DNA of 64,000 bases from Candidatus Tanganyikabacteria bacterium (lineage in GTDB: Bacteria; Cyanobacteriota; Sericytochromatia; S15B-MN24; VGJW01), in assembly GCA_016867265.1 (NCBI GenBank), contig VGJW01000009.1, positions 62,001 to 126,000 of the forward strand, given 5' to 3'. Numbering within the stretch: the stretch's first letter is position 1; each line of letters starts with the position of its first letter. A program made the position numbers and the translations under genes. Below are positions 31,104-40,091 of this stretch, piece after piece. Below the pieces are notes generated by a model that was given only the letters and a program-made list of their open reading frames with translations, was not told where the DNA came from and did no database searches.

Positions 31104-31981
31104 GACGGCCCTGCGGTCGTCTCCTTGGCGAAGGGGTTGGCGGCGCGTTCGCGGCCCACGGTGGTCCCCGGCCCATGTCCCGGAAGCAGCAGCGTCTCCT
31201 CGGGCTCCTTGAGCAGTCGTGCGAGCGAGGACCGATGCTCGGGATGGTCGGTCGGTCCCCCGAAGGTCCGGCCCAGCGAGCACGCGAACATCGTGTCGCC
31301 CGGGAACAGCCTTGTGCCCAGCCGCCACGTACACCCACCGGGCGTGTGGCCCGGAGTGGGCAGATGGCGCACGTCGGGATCCCGAAGTGCATCCGGATGG
31401 AGAAGGGGCCCCTCGACGCCGCTGGCACGCGCCAGAGCATGGTCCCGAGGGTGCAGGAACACGGGGGCTCCCGTTTCTCCGGAAAGCCAGCCTGCGCCTC
31501 CTACGTGGTCCCGATGCCCGTGCGTGACAAGGATGCCTCGCAACGTGACATGCTCCCTGTTCAGCCACGCCCGCGGCACCTCGGGCCGGAAGCCCGGGTC
31601 GACGACCCAGGCCGTCCTGCTTGCCGGTTGCCAGACGATCCACGTGTTCGAGGCGTAGCCCCCAGTCGCTTCCGAGAGCGTGCAGCGCAGCGTCTGCCAG
31701 CCATCGTCCGGTTCTGCCAGGGGTTCGGGCCGCGATGTGCCGTTGGCGAGGGCCGCAAGGGCTCCTCCACGCAGATCGAGGCAGCGGCCCAAGTCGTCGG
31801 CCGCGTCGGCTGGCAGGGGCTCGGCGAGTGACTCCCAGGCGGCGAGCCGTGTCTCGGGCAGGCCAGTCCGACCGGCCACCTGCGCCCGTGGCAGGCCGAG
31901 CCCGGCGCGGGCTTTGGCGATGACGTCGCCCGCCTCGTCCTCGAAGGGCACGATGTCCGCGAGCGTGCTGGGTTCCGGCAT
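31100..31981 (-). CDS. HTH-domain/metallo-beta-lactamase fusion hydrolase
   Basis: 293 residues. Residues about 15-75 resemble an XRE-type helix-turn-helix ([20 protein letters not shown]). From about 95 onward there is a metallo-beta-lactamase fold of the glyoxalase-II-like group: [10 protein letters not shown] (about 150-159) gives the THxHxDH zinc motif, followed by PTPGHTPGG, a GDTMF aspartate and a C-terminal PGHGPGT histidine. All metal ligands appear present. The fusion suggests a hydrolase linked to sensing of its substrate, or a vestigial HTH used for dimerisation. It diverges from the aldolase gene with 46 bases between the starts. Confidence 0.8.
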   Translation of the reverse strand: MPEPSTLADIVPFEDEAGDVIAKARAGLGLPRAQVAGRTGLPETRLAAWESLAEPLPADAADDLGRCLDLRGGALAALANGTSRPEPLAEPDDGWQTLRCTLSEATGGYASNTWIVWQPASRTAWVVDPGFRPEVPRAWLNREHVTLRGILVTHGHRDHVGGAGWLSGETGAPVFLHPRDHALARASGVEGPLLHPDALRDPDVRHLPTPGHTPGGCTWRLGTRLFPGDTMFACSLGRTFGGPTDHPEHRSSLARLLKEPEETLLLPGHGPGTTVGRERAANPFAKETTAGPS

Positions 31982-32027
31982 GTTAACCTTGACCTATCCT
32001 GAGTCCCATCTTCGTGGAGGTTCTCCC

Positions 32028-33098
32028 ATGGCCACCGCCATTGCCCACAAGCTTGAGGAGTTGCTCGGCGCCGAAGCCGACAGTCTGCTCAACTACGCCT
32101 GCAAGGGCATCGACAAGTCCCTGCTCCACCTGCCGGGTCCTGACTTCGTGGATCGGGTCTTCACCCCCTCCGACCGACCGATTCCCGTGCTCAACAACCT
32201 GCAGCGCCTCTTCTCCACGGGGCGTCTCGCCGGCACGGGCTACCTGTCGATCCTGCCCGTCGATCAGGGCATCGAGCACAGCGCCGGCGCCTCCTTCGCC
32301 AAGAACCCCATCTACTTCGACTCCGAGAACATCGTTCGCCTCGCCATCGAGGGCGGTTGCAACGCTGTGGCTTCGACCTACGGCGTGCTGGCCTCGGTGG
32401 CTCGCAAGTACGCCCATCGTATCCCCTTCATCGTCAAGATCAACCACAACGAGTTCCTCTCGTACCCCAACACCCACGATCAGGTCATGTTCGGGTCCAT
32501 CGACGAAGCTGCGGCGATGGGTGCAGCGGCCGTCGGTGCGACCATCTACTTCGGTTCCGAGGAGTCGCGCCGGCAGATCGTCGAGGTCGCCGAGGCCTTC
32601 GAACGAGCGCACCAACTGGGCTTGGCGACCATCCTCTGGTGCTACACCCGCAACAACGGCTTCAAGAAGGACGGCACGGACTTCCATACGGCGATGGACC
32701 TGACGGGTCAGGCCAATCATCTGGGTGTCACCATCAAGGCCGACATCGTCAAGCAGAAGCTGCCCGAGGTCTTCAAGTCCGGCTACGAGACCATCAACTT
32801 CGGCAAGATCGACAAGCGGGTCTTCACCGAACTGTCCGCGGACCATCCCATCGAGATGACCCGCTACCAGGTGGCCAACGGCTACATGGGTCGTGCGGGC
32901 CTGATCAACAGCGGTGGCGCCAGTTCGGGCGCCACGGACCTGGCCGAGGCGGTCAAGACGGCCGTCATCAACAAGCGCGCGGGCGGCATGGGCCTGATCT
33001 CGGGCCGCAAGGCGTTCCAGCGTCCGATGGCCGAGGGCGCGGCCCTGCTTCACGCCATTCAGGATGTCTACCTGGACCCCGCCGTCACCATCGCCTGA
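32028..33098 (+). CDS. fbaB: Fructose-bisphosphate aldolase, class I (FbaB/DhnA type)
   Basis: 356 residues, close to E. coli FbaB in size and in many blocks: [19 protein letters not shown], the [13 protein letters not shown] segment, a [13 protein letters not shown] stretch, [19 protein letters not shown] and [13 protein letters not shown]. It cleaves fructose 1,6-bisphosphate through a lysine Schiff base in glycolysis or runs the reverse reaction in gluconeogenesis. GGAGG at 32016-32020 lies seven bases before ATG 32028. A TTGACC and a TATCCT occur upstream, but not at promoter spacing from each other. It is a single-gene unit. Confidence 0.95.
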   Translation: MATAIAHKLEELLGAEADSLLNYACKGIDKSLLHLPGPDFVDRVFTPSDRPIPVLNNLQRLFSTGRLAGTGYLSILPVDQGIEHSAGASFAKNPIYFDSENIVRLAIEGGCNAVASTYGVLASVARKYAHRIPFIVKINHNEFLSYPNTHDQVMFGSIDEAAAMGAAAVGATIYFGSEESRRQIVEVAEAFERAHQLGLATILWCYTRNNGFKKDGTDFHTAMDLTGQANHLGVTIKADIVKQKLPEVFKSGYETINFGKIDKRVFTELSADHPIEMTRYQVANGYMGRAGLINSGGASSGATDLAEAVKTAVINKRAGGMGLISGRKAFQRPMAEGAALLHAIQDVYLDPAVTIA

Positions 33099-33111
33099 TG
33101 TCGTTCCGCTG

Positions 33112-33146
33112 CGGTCCGGTCGTCCTGCTCGGGGCCGGCCGGACCG
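33112..33146. terminator. Possible terminator hairpin between fbaB and the MBL/cNMP gene
   Basis: CGGTCCGG (33112-33119) is the exact complement of CCGGACCG (33139-33146). It lies 13 bases after the fbaB stop and 14 before the convergent stop. There is no T tract, so termination is uncertain. Confidence 0.4.
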
Positions 33147-33160
33147 TTCGCTGTGGGGCC

Positions 33161-35320
33161 TTAGGCCCGCAGCAGCGATGAGGTGAGCCGCAGGTAGACT
33201 CCGGGGTTCTGCTGCAAGAAGCGGCGAAGGTCCGATGCCGCCATGCGGTAGGCGGTGACGGGGCCGCGTGCCACGAGGTGCCGCGATGCGGGCTTCTGGT
33301 CGAGAATGCGGTCGAGCTCTCCCGCGATTTCCCCCCCGCCCCACGTCAGGTCCGGAAGGCCATCGGCCTCGCCGACAACGAGGCCCTCGTCAATCAGATA
33401 GCAGACCCGCGCCCGTTGGCCGGCCTGCGTCAGTTCCGTGCCGTCGGGCAGCACCACGGCCTCTAGCAAGCCTTGGAATTGGGTGCGCTGGGTGGGCGTC
33501 AGCTGCCGGAAGACAGGCGAATAGGCCAGCCTGTCCCAAGCGGGCAGCTGCCGGATGCTGGCGAGGCGGCGAAGCGTCTCGAGGAGTTCCGTGCCGCGCA
33601 GCAGGTAGAGCAGGTCATGGGCGGCCATGGTGAGGACCTCGAGGTCCGACCGGGCAACGACGTCCGCCGTGCGTGGCGTGCCAAGGACAATGGCCGTCTC
33701 GCCGAAGTAGTCGTGCTGCCCGTATATCGCGACCTCGCGGCCCTCGCCATCGAGCACGGCAGCCTTGCCCTCGACGATGATGAAGAACTCGCCACCGGGG
33801 TCCCCACGCCGGATCAGGATTTCCCCGGCCTTGCAGCGACGCGCCCGCGTCATCGAGAATGCCTCGGCCGCCTTGGCCCAAGGCAGGCTGCTGAAGAGGC
33901 CCACCCGGCTCAGGACATCCAGCGTTGTCTGGGCAGGGCTGTTCCGCGGTCGCTCGTCGACCAGCGTCACCGTCTGGTCGAGGCCCGCGGGTGCGATGCG
34001 CATGCCGGTTCCTTCGGGCAGATTCCGCGCGCTCAGGTGAATGAGCATGACGCGACGCCGGACGTCTTCAGGCAGCTTAAGGAGCTCCTCGAGGCGCGTA
34101 TGCAGGGGGGGGATGCCGGCCTCGTGCAGAACCAGGTCGTGATGCCACGGGAAGCCCATCAGCTGGTCGAGACGCGCCTGATCGATGACGCCCAGGCGAT
34201 GCAGGGCGCGGAAGGTTGCAGGGTCGTAGAGCGTGTCCGAACTGTAGACCAGCGAACGCCCCCCGTAAAAGACCTCGAAGCCCACGCATGGGACGGAATG
34301 CAGGGAATATCGGAAATGGAACTCGGCCCCCTCGATACGGATCGGTTCGCCGATGCCGACGGGCGTGAAATCAAACAGGGACGCGAAGCGGGTCCGGGAC
34401 AGGCCTGCCAGCGGTGCGTTCTTGATCATGAAGCTCCGCATGATCGTGGGCGTCGTGAAGACCCGGATTCGGCCTTCGGCGAGCACCTTCTGCAGGGTGC
34501 CGCCGTCGTGATCGGCATGACAGTGCGTCAAGACAATGGCATCGATGAGCTTCGGGTTGATCTCCTGGTCGCGCAGCCAGTCCATACTGCCGACGGGAGG
34601 GTCCACGAGAATGCCGCGATGGTTGGCCCAGATGATGAAGCCGCTGGTCATCGTCTCGGGATCGAAGCCGTGGCCGGTACCGATGAACGTCAGGCCGAAG
34701 GCGGGCGGATGAAACGGAGCCATGCGGACATGGCGCTCGCTGGCCTGCTCGGGCAAGGGAACCTGCTCCGGGAATCGGGCCAGTTTCGTGTCACCCTCCA
34801 GCAGGACGAAACCCGCACCGGCTGACTGGCGCACCGTCACGCCGTCGACCCTGGCGATGCCCTTGCGATCGAAGGTGACGAAGGACAGCATGTCGCTCAG
34901 GTCCATTTCGACACCCCGGAACGGACAGGTCTTGAAGTAGCGGAACTCCGCGGCCAAATCCGGCACCGGGCCCCGCAGGACCTCGCGCGAGACATCGGGT
35001 TTTTCCGGGCCGAACACTGCCTCGCGCATCATCGCCGTCAGGTCCCGCTTCTGCCGCTCTTCGCAGATGACGGTGGTACGTTTCCGTTTGACGAAGTAGT
35101 TGTAGTAGACGGGAAACTCGAGGTCGGCGAGGCTGATGCCAAGTTCGGCCGAGAACAGGTGCCCGGGCAGCACGTAAATGGCGGGGACACCGTCCGCTGT
35201 CCCGATGGTGTCCTTGATGGTCTCCGGCACCGCACCGAACTGGATGGGACCCGCCGGAGTCCGTGCGAGCAGACCGCCGCGTGCCAGCGGCACGGGGCCT
35301 GGCGCGACCTCGGGACTCAT
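33161..35320 (-). CDS. Metallo-beta-lactamase hydrolase with cyclic-nucleotide-binding domain
   Basis: 719 residues, cytoplasmic. The middle carries an RNase Z-like MBL domain: TGHGFDPETMTSG, LTHCHADHDGG (about 263-273), a YSSDTLYD aspartate and a late LIHLSARN. Residues about 475-575 are a CRP-type cNMP-binding domain with the phosphate-cassette pattern YFGETAIVLGTPRTADV (FGE ... RTA intact), so cAMP or cGMP binding is likely. A second, degenerate cNMP-like domain may follow (about 600-715). The first 200 residues are unrecognised. It lies 47 bases downstream of the response regulator gene and is probably in its operon, suggesting a nucleotide-gated hydrolase under two-component control. The substrate is unknown. 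Confidence 0.8.
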   Translation of the reverse strand: MSPEVAPGPVPLARGGLLARTPAGPIQFGAVPETIKDTIGTADGVPAIYVLPGHLFSAELGISLADLEFPVYYNYFVKRKRTTVICEERQKRDLTAMMREAVFGPEKPDVSREVLRGPVPDLAAEFRYFKTCPFRGVEMDLSDMLSFVTFDRKGIARVDGVTVRQSAGAGFVLLEGDTKLARFPEQVPLPEQASERHVRMAPFHPPAFGLTFIGTGHGFDPETMTSGFIIWANHRGILVDPPVGSMDWLRDQEINPKLIDAIVLTHCHADHDGGTLQKVLAEGRIRVFTTPTIMRSFMIKNAPLAGLSRTRFASLFDFTPVGIGEPIRIEGAEFHFRYSLHSVPCVGFEVFYGGRSLVYSSDTLYDPATFRALHRLGVIDQARLDQLMGFPWHHDLVLHEAGIPPLHTRLEELLKLPEDVRRRVMLIHLSARNLPEGTGMRIAPAGLDQTVTLVDERPRNSPAQTTLDVLSRVGLFSSLPWAKAAEAFSMTRARRCKAGEILIRRGDPGGEFFIIVEGKAAVLDGEGREVAIYGQHDYFGETAIVLGTPRTADVVARSDLEVLTMAAHDLLYLLRGTELLETLRRLASIRQLPAWDRLAYSPVFRQLTPTQRTQFQGLLEAVVLPDGTELTQAGQRARVCYLIDEGLVVGEADGLPDLTWGGGEIAGELDRILDQKPASRHLVARGPVTAYRMAASDLRRFLQQNPGVYLRLTSSLLRA

Positions 35321-35367
35321 GCCGACACCATGCCCGCTCTCGCTGATTCCTCACCGTCGGATCGTCA

Positions 35368-36084
35368 TCAGGATGCCTCGGTTTCCGTGCCGATCAGCGA
35401 GACGCAGCAATAGCCGACGCCCCGTTCGGTCCGGATGGCCACCGGGGAGGGCCCGAGGCGATCCAGCTTGTCCTGCAGCCGGCAGATGTGGACGTCGACG
35501 ACCCGGTCATCCCCGAAGAAGTCGTCGCCCCAGACCCTGAACAGGATGGTGTCGCGGGTGATGGTCTTGCCCAGGTTAGCCATCAGCAACACCAGGAGCT
35601 TGTACTCATTGAAGGGGAGGTCCAGCGACTTGTCACCGAGCGTTACCGTGTGTTCGTCATCGTCGATGCGCAGGTCGCCCACCTCGAGGATGTGGCGGGC
35701 CTCGGTCATGCTCTGGCGCACGCGCTCGACCCGCCGCAGGTTGGCCTTAACGCGGGCGGCAAGCTCGACCCTCCTGAAGGGCTTGGTCATGTACTCGTCG
35801 GCACCCGCCGCTAGCCCCACGACCTTGTCGGTGTCGCTGGCCTTGGCCGTCAGCATGATGATGGGCAGAGCATGATCCCGGCGCAACTGCCGACAGACCT
35901 CGAGGCCGTCGACATCCGGCATCATCAGGTCGAGGATCAGCAGGTCCGGGATTTCGCGGCGGCACGTCTCGATCGCTGCGGAACCTCCGGCGACCGTCAG
36001 GATCTCGTAACCTTCGTGTTCGAGCTGCTTTTGCAGCAAGAGCCGCATGTTGGGGTCGTCGTCGGCGATCAGGATTCTGGCCAT
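35368..36084 (-). CDS. OmpR/PhoB-family response regulator
   Basis: 238 residues. The receiver domain has the acidic pair in LIADDDPNM, the phospho-acceptor aspartate in LLILDLMMPDVDG (about residue 52), a threonine in MLTAKAS and the lysine in TKPFRRVEL. The DNA-binding half is a winged helix with LPFNEYKLLVLLMANLGKTI and VVDVHICRLQDKLD. It is complete. No histidine kinase gene is in the window, so it is an orphan here. It diverges from the zincin gene at 36243 across a 158-base AT-rich gap containing direct repeats, which it may bind. Confidence 0.93.
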   Translation of the reverse strand: MARILIADDDPNMRLLLQKQLEHEGYEILTVAGGSAAIETCRREIPDLLILDLMMPDVDGLEVCRQLRRDHALPIIMLTAKASDTDKVVGLAAGADEYMTKPFRRVELAARVKANLRRVERVRQSMTEARHILEVGDLRIDDDEHTVTLGDKSLDLPFNEYKLLVLLMANLGKTITRDTILFRVWGDDFFGDDRVVDVHICRLQDKLDRLGPSPVAIRTERGVGYCCVSLIGTETEAS

Positions 36085-36180
36085 CTCGTTCCTGCCTTGG
36101 TGAGGGTGGGGAGGGGTCCCCTCTTGTAGGGCCTCGGCGCCCGGACGACAACGGAAATCTGCCTATTTCGCGCACAACCT

Positions 36181-36231
36181 CTTGCATCGGCTTGCGCTTT
36201 CCTTTATGGTTTCTTAACTTGCGCTTATTTT
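36181..36231 (+). promoter_or_regulatory. AT-rich intergenic region with direct repeats
   Basis: CTTGCGCTT occurs at 36191-36199 and again at 36218-36226, a 27-base offset, with a partial copy CTTGC at 36181. The region is markedly AT-rich for this genome and lies between the response regulator and the zincin gene. OmpR-type regulators often bind direct repeats, so this is a candidate operator or promoter. Confidence 0.4.
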
Positions 36232-36242
36232 AGAGGTGTCTG

Positions 36243-37532
36243 ATGCGTCGTTCAGCGCTTTTGTTTGCCCCGATCGCCCTCGTGGCCTGCGGCACGCCGC
36301 TCGTGGCCGGTCAGCAGCCGGTCGTGGGCGCCCGTTCCGTGGTCGTCGCGCCGGCATCGGCGGCGCAAATGGTGTTCCGCAGCACCCATGAGGCCCAAGA
36401 CCGGGATCTGGCGGCGGAACCCGTCGCGCTCGAGGCCTTGGTCCGGCGTCTCGCGGGCGAAGGACGCCTGGAGGCAGGTGTCCGGGTGTTTCCGGTCGAG
36501 GCCGTTCGCCAGCCCAAGGCCTATGCCGGACCGCGCGTGGCGACGGGTGTTCCCGTGGTGGGGCGCCTCCTGGCCGATGACCTCTCGGGTGCCCGCTCCC
36601 CTCTGGCCTACGCGACCGTCGAGGCCCTGGGCTCGGGCAACAAGGTGGTGGCCGCAACGACGACGGACGCCGCGGGGAACTTCAGCCTGGACATCGACCC
36701 CAAGTTCCAGCGCATCGGCCTGACGCTGTCTTACCGCCTCGCCAACCAGTTCTGGGACATCGAGAAGTATCGTTGGGAGGGGGCGCCGTTCACGGCCGGT
36801 TCCGGCGTCGATCTGGGCGAGATCGGCCTGGTTCGTGGTACGGCCAATGCCGAGGCGGCGTGCATCCACGAGATTGGTGTTCGCTACGTGGAGACGTTCC
36901 AGCGTGAGGGCGTGTCGCTGGCTTTCTGGAAGGCTCGCATCGGCATCACGTGGCCCGGCAGCGCCGACTACTACAGCTTCGGGCAGGTCAACATGACCCG
37001 GGCCAAGCAGTGGGACGTCAATGGCCACGAGATGGGCCACGCCATCAGCGACCAGGGCCTCAACATGCGCTTCGGCGGCGGGCAGCACTACATCGATCGC
37101 TGCTACGACGAGACCATCGCTTTCTCCGAGGGCGTCGCGAGCTACCTTAGCCTGGCTGTCAGCGTCCCCAGCGATGCCCCGAACGCCAGCTTCGAGTTCA
37201 TGGTTCCGCGTCGTGCTCCGCTGCGCTACGAGAACGTGCCGGACGAAAAGGATCCCGAGCATCCTGACGCCCCCGCCGTCTGCCGCGGGCCGGGCAACGA
37301 GTGGCGCGCCGGCGCGGCCATGTGGGACCTGTACGACAGGCACGCCGATGGCACCGACCAAGTCGCGATTTCGTTCTCGACCATCTGGTCGGCCATGGCC
37401 AAGGGCAACGGCAAGCCTGCCATCCGCAGCGTGCTCGATGCCTACAAACTTGTGTCCGAGAAGGTCGACCCCGTTGTCCGCAGCGGCATGATCGGCGCCG
37501 CCGCTCAGAACTTCATCATCTTCAAGCCCTGA
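36243..37532 (+). CDS. Zincin-type metalloprotease-like lipoprotein
   Basis: 429 residues. The N-terminus is a lipoprotein signal with lipobox LVAC (Cys16). Residues about 100-165 form a carboxypeptidase-regulatory-like beta domain (VATTTDAAGNFSLDI-type strand). The C-terminal half has a zinc-protease signature, VNGHEMGHAISD (HExxH, about residue 262), followed by FSEGVASYL with the likely third zinc ligand glutamate. No known peptidase family is assigned with confidence. GAGGTG is just upstream of ATG 36243. It diverges from the response regulator and is followed after 22 bases by the HD-GYP gene. Probably surface- or periplasm-anchored and acting on proteins or peptides. Confidence 0.75.
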   Translation: MRRSALLFAPIALVACGTPLVAGQQPVVGARSVVVAPASAAQMVFRSTHEAQDRDLAAEPVALEALVRRLAGEGRLEAGVRVFPVEAVRQPKAYAGPRVATGVPVVGRLLADDLSGARSPLAYATVEALGSGNKVVAATTTDAAGNFSLDIDPKFQRIGLTLSYRLANQFWDIEKYRWEGAPFTAGSGVDLGEIGLVRGTANAEAACIHEIGVRYVETFQREGVSLAFWKARIGITWPGSADYYSFGQVNMTRAKQWDVNGHEMGHAISDQGLNMRFGGGQHYIDRCYDETIAFSEGVASYLSLAVSVPSDAPNASFEFMVPRRAPLRYENVPDEKDPEHPDAPAVCRGPGNEWRAGAAMWDLYDRHADGTDQVAISFSTIWSAMAKGNGKPAIRSVLDAYKLVSEKVDPVVRSGMIGAAAQNFIIFKP

Positions 37533-37554
37533 ATCGATTCCGGAGGGCCCTGAA

Positions 37555-38889
37555 TTGACGCGTTGGACCATTGAGGACGCGCATCGGCGCAGCGCCATCC
37601 TGAACCTGCTCGGGATGGCGGATTCTGGCGAGGACCAGCACCTTGTCGTCGAACTCTCGGCGGCATCGGCTCAGGCCCCCGCCTTGAAGGATCCGCTGAC
37701 GGGCCTGATGACGCATTCTGTCTTCCTCGATGCCTTGCAGCGTCAGGATGCGACCAGCCGCCGCTATGCCGAGTCCTACAGCCTGCTGCGCATCGACGTG
37801 GACCGGCTGGCCGCGCTCAATGCCGCACAGGGCTACAGCGAAGGCGATGCGTGGCTGACCGAGGTGGCGGGGGTGATTCACGCGTGCATCCGCATCAGCG
37901 ACATGGGTGCCCGATTGGCAGGGGACGATCTTGCCGTGATGTTGCCCCAGACGGACCAGGACGGTGCGTGGATCCTGGCCGAGCGCATCCGTGAGGCCGT
38001 CGCGATCCGACGGGCGGCCGTGCTGTCGCCGGCGCACTCCGGCGGTGCCGTCAGCATCGGTCTTGCCGAGGCCCGTCCGGGTGAGGCGCATGGGGCCTTG
38101 CTGGAGCGCGTCGAATGGGCACTCGCCATGGCCAAGCAGGCGGGCGGCAATCGCGTGGTGCGTGCGGGGGAGGAGGCGCCACCGGACGCCACGGCCATCA
38201 CCCGGGGGCTGCAGTTCCGCCGCGAGGCGCTGGTCGATGCGATCGAGGCCTTGGCTGCCGTGGTCGAGGCCAAGGACGGCTATACGTCGAGCCACAGTTC
38301 CGCCGTGGCCGAGTACGCGACACGACTCGCCCGGCGCGTCGGCTATGACGGAGAGCGTCTCGAGACGTTCCGTCTCGCCGCCAGGCTGCACGATCTGGGC
38401 AAGATCGGCGTACCGGACGCCATCTTGAAGAAGGCCGGGCCCCTGTCCGACGAGGAATGGGAGCTCATGCAGCAGCACCCGGCCATGGGTCGTCGCATCC
38501 TGGGCAACACCCGCCACTTCAGCAGTGTTCTTCCCGCCATGGTTTATCACCACGAGCGTTGGGATGGCCGCGGTTATCCCGAGGGCCTTGCGGGCGAGGC
38601 CATCCCGCTTGACGCGCGCATCGTGTGTATCGCCGACGCCTACGGGGCCATGGTCGACGATCGCCCCTACCGCAAAGGCCTGGGCTACGAGACGGCCTGT
38701 TCGATTCTGCAGAAGGGGGCCGGCCTGCAGTTTGATCCCCACTTGGTCGAGATTTTCGTCGCGATGATTGCCGAGGAAGAGACGGGCGCCTTGCGGATCG
38801 AGAATCCTGATGCTCCTGTTGCCGCCGGACCCACGCGGGCAGACCTTGCCAATGAAGCTGCCTTGAAGGGCGCCTCGGACAAGGTCTGA
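37555..38889 (+). CDS. Degenerate GGDEF plus HD-GYP cyclic-di-GMP phosphodiesterase
   Basis: 444 residues, cytoplasmic. Residues about 45-190 are a GGDEF-fold domain beginning DPLTGLM, but the active-site loop reads AGDDL in place of GGDEF/GGEEF, so cyclase activity is doubtful. Residues about 230-410 are an HD-GYP domain with HDLGKIGVPDAIL (HD pair, about 278) and HHERWDGRGYPEGL (HH and GYP, about 331), all intact, so hydrolysis of c-di-GMP is expected. TTG 37555 is the start: GGAGGG lies seven bases upstream and no other start fits. With the PilZ protein and the MshEN fusion it points to c-di-GMP signalling. Confidence 0.9.
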   Translation: MTRWTIEDAHRRSAILNLLGMADSGEDQHLVVELSAASAQAPALKDPLTGLMTHSVFLDALQRQDATSRRYAESYSLLRIDVDRLAALNAAQGYSEGDAWLTEVAGVIHACIRISDMGARLAGDDLAVMLPQTDQDGAWILAERIREAVAIRRAAVLSPAHSGGAVSIGLAEARPGEAHGALLERVEWALAMAKQAGGNRVVRAGEEAPPDATAITRGLQFRREALVDAIEALAAVVEAKDGYTSSHSSAVAEYATRLARRVGYDGERLETFRLAARLHDLGKIGVPDAILKKAGPLSDEEWELMQQHPAMGRRILGNTRHFSSVLPAMVYHHERWDGRGYPEGLAGEAIPLDARIVCIADAYGAMVDDRPYRKGLGYETACSILQKGAGLQFDPHLVEIFVAMIAEEETGALRIENPDAPVAAGPTRADLANEAALKGASDKV

Positions 38890-38899
38890 ATCCAGGCGC

Positions 38900-40009
38900 T
38901 CAGGTCCTGTTTTCGGCCCAGCGGGTCAGCACCTCGACGGCACGTCGGGCGCCCGACGCCGCATCGGGGCCCTCGGCCGGAAGCGTGAGGATCCGTTTGG
39001 CGAGCCAGTGGCTGTCCGGGAAAGAAGCGGCCGGGACCTCGTTGGGGACATCCCAGTGGACGGTCGTCTCGATGCCCTCGCGAAGCAGCAACTGCTTCAG
39101 GGCGGCCCGGGCCTCGGAGCGGATCGGAAAGCCATAAGGTACGACACCGGGCGGCAGGTCCGGCATGACCTGTTCGAGCCCCGGCAATCCCTTGAGGCCG
39201 CGTTGGTAGACCAGGTAAGCCTCGCGGCGCGACGCACGCCACGTCACGGGGTCGAAGTCCTGCAGGCGGGCGAGGGCATCTCCCGCGAGTGCCACGGGCT
39301 TTAGGGGGGACAGGTCCATGCCCGTCTCGTCCTCGGCGAGGCGTGCCATGGCCGCCTGCCACGCTGCACGATCTCCCGCTGCGGCAGCGCGCTCCTTGTC
39401 CTGCCTGAGCTGGGTCAGGCGCGACCAGCGCCGAAGGACGTCCGGTCCAGGCGCGGGCAAAGGGGGGATGTCGACCCGATCCAGCAGGAATCCGCCGGCC
39501 GGCACCGGGCCGAACTTGCGAAAGCTGCCGATGGCCCACCGGCCACGTGTCCAGTGCTGGGGGTCCAGCAGGCCCTGAACGGCGTCCTCGAGCACGGGCA
39601 GGCCCAGGCCGTACAGCCAATCTGGGGCCGGAAAGCCGAAGTAATGGACGACGTGAATCGAGCCCGCACCGCGCTTGAGCGTCATCAGGGCCTCCCGATC
39701 CGGTACCAGGTGCCGATCGACGGGGTAGAAGCGGATGCCCCGGGAAGCCTGCAGATACGGCTGGATCATCGAGCGGCAACCATAGGCAGGGACCAGAACC
39801 GCGCCTGGCGGGGCAAGATGGCGTTCCCACCAACTGGCCGCCTCGCGTCCTGACCCCGCAAGGACCACCTGATCCCGGTGGAGCCCAAGAAGTCGCATCA
39901 TACGCTCCTGCGCGGCCGGCGACACGGGCGGGGCGCTGCCCCCGATCCCGGGGGGACCGCCGTAGAGGCGCAGATTGGGCGACGGGACATCGGCGGCAGG
40001 CACGGCCAC
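38900..40009 (-). CDS. DegT/DnrJ/EryC1-like aminotransferase
   Basis: 369 residues. A fold-type I PLP enzyme of the DegT group: GSGREAASWWERHL near residue 52, PAYGCRSMIQPYLQAS in place of the usual cofactor-phosphate region, the VLEDAVQG aspartate, and SFRKFGPVPAGG, whose lysine is the likely Schiff-base residue. Such enzymes aminate nucleotide-sugars or similar ketones, but no sugar cluster is nearby. The start is uncertain: GTG 40009 is the first in-frame option and has no ribosome site. It diverges from pntAA with 82 bases between starts. Confidence 0.75.
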   Translation of the reverse strand: MAVPAADVPSPNLRLYGGPPGIGGSAPPVSPAAQERMMRLLGLHRDQVVLAGSGREAASWWERHLAPPGAVLVPAYGCRSMIQPYLQASRGIRFYPVDRHLVPDREALMTLKRGAGSIHVVHYFGFPAPDWLYGLGLPVLEDAVQGLLDPQHWTRGRWAIGSFRKFGPVPAGGFLLDRVDIPPLPAPGPDVLRRWSRLTQLRQDKERAAAAGDRAAWQAAMARLAEDETGMDLSPLKPVALAGDALARLQDFDPVTWRASRREAYLVYQRGLKGLPGLEQVMPDLPPGVVPYGFPIRSEARAALKQLLLREGIETTVHWDVPNEVPAASFPDSHWLAKRILTLPAEGPDAASGARRAVEVLTRWAENRT

Positions 40010-40091
40010 ATCTTGGGCAACGCCTGCCCGATCGTCAATCCTTCAACGGCTCCCAAGGTTGAACTTCACCGTGTCGGGTACAGCCATACCC

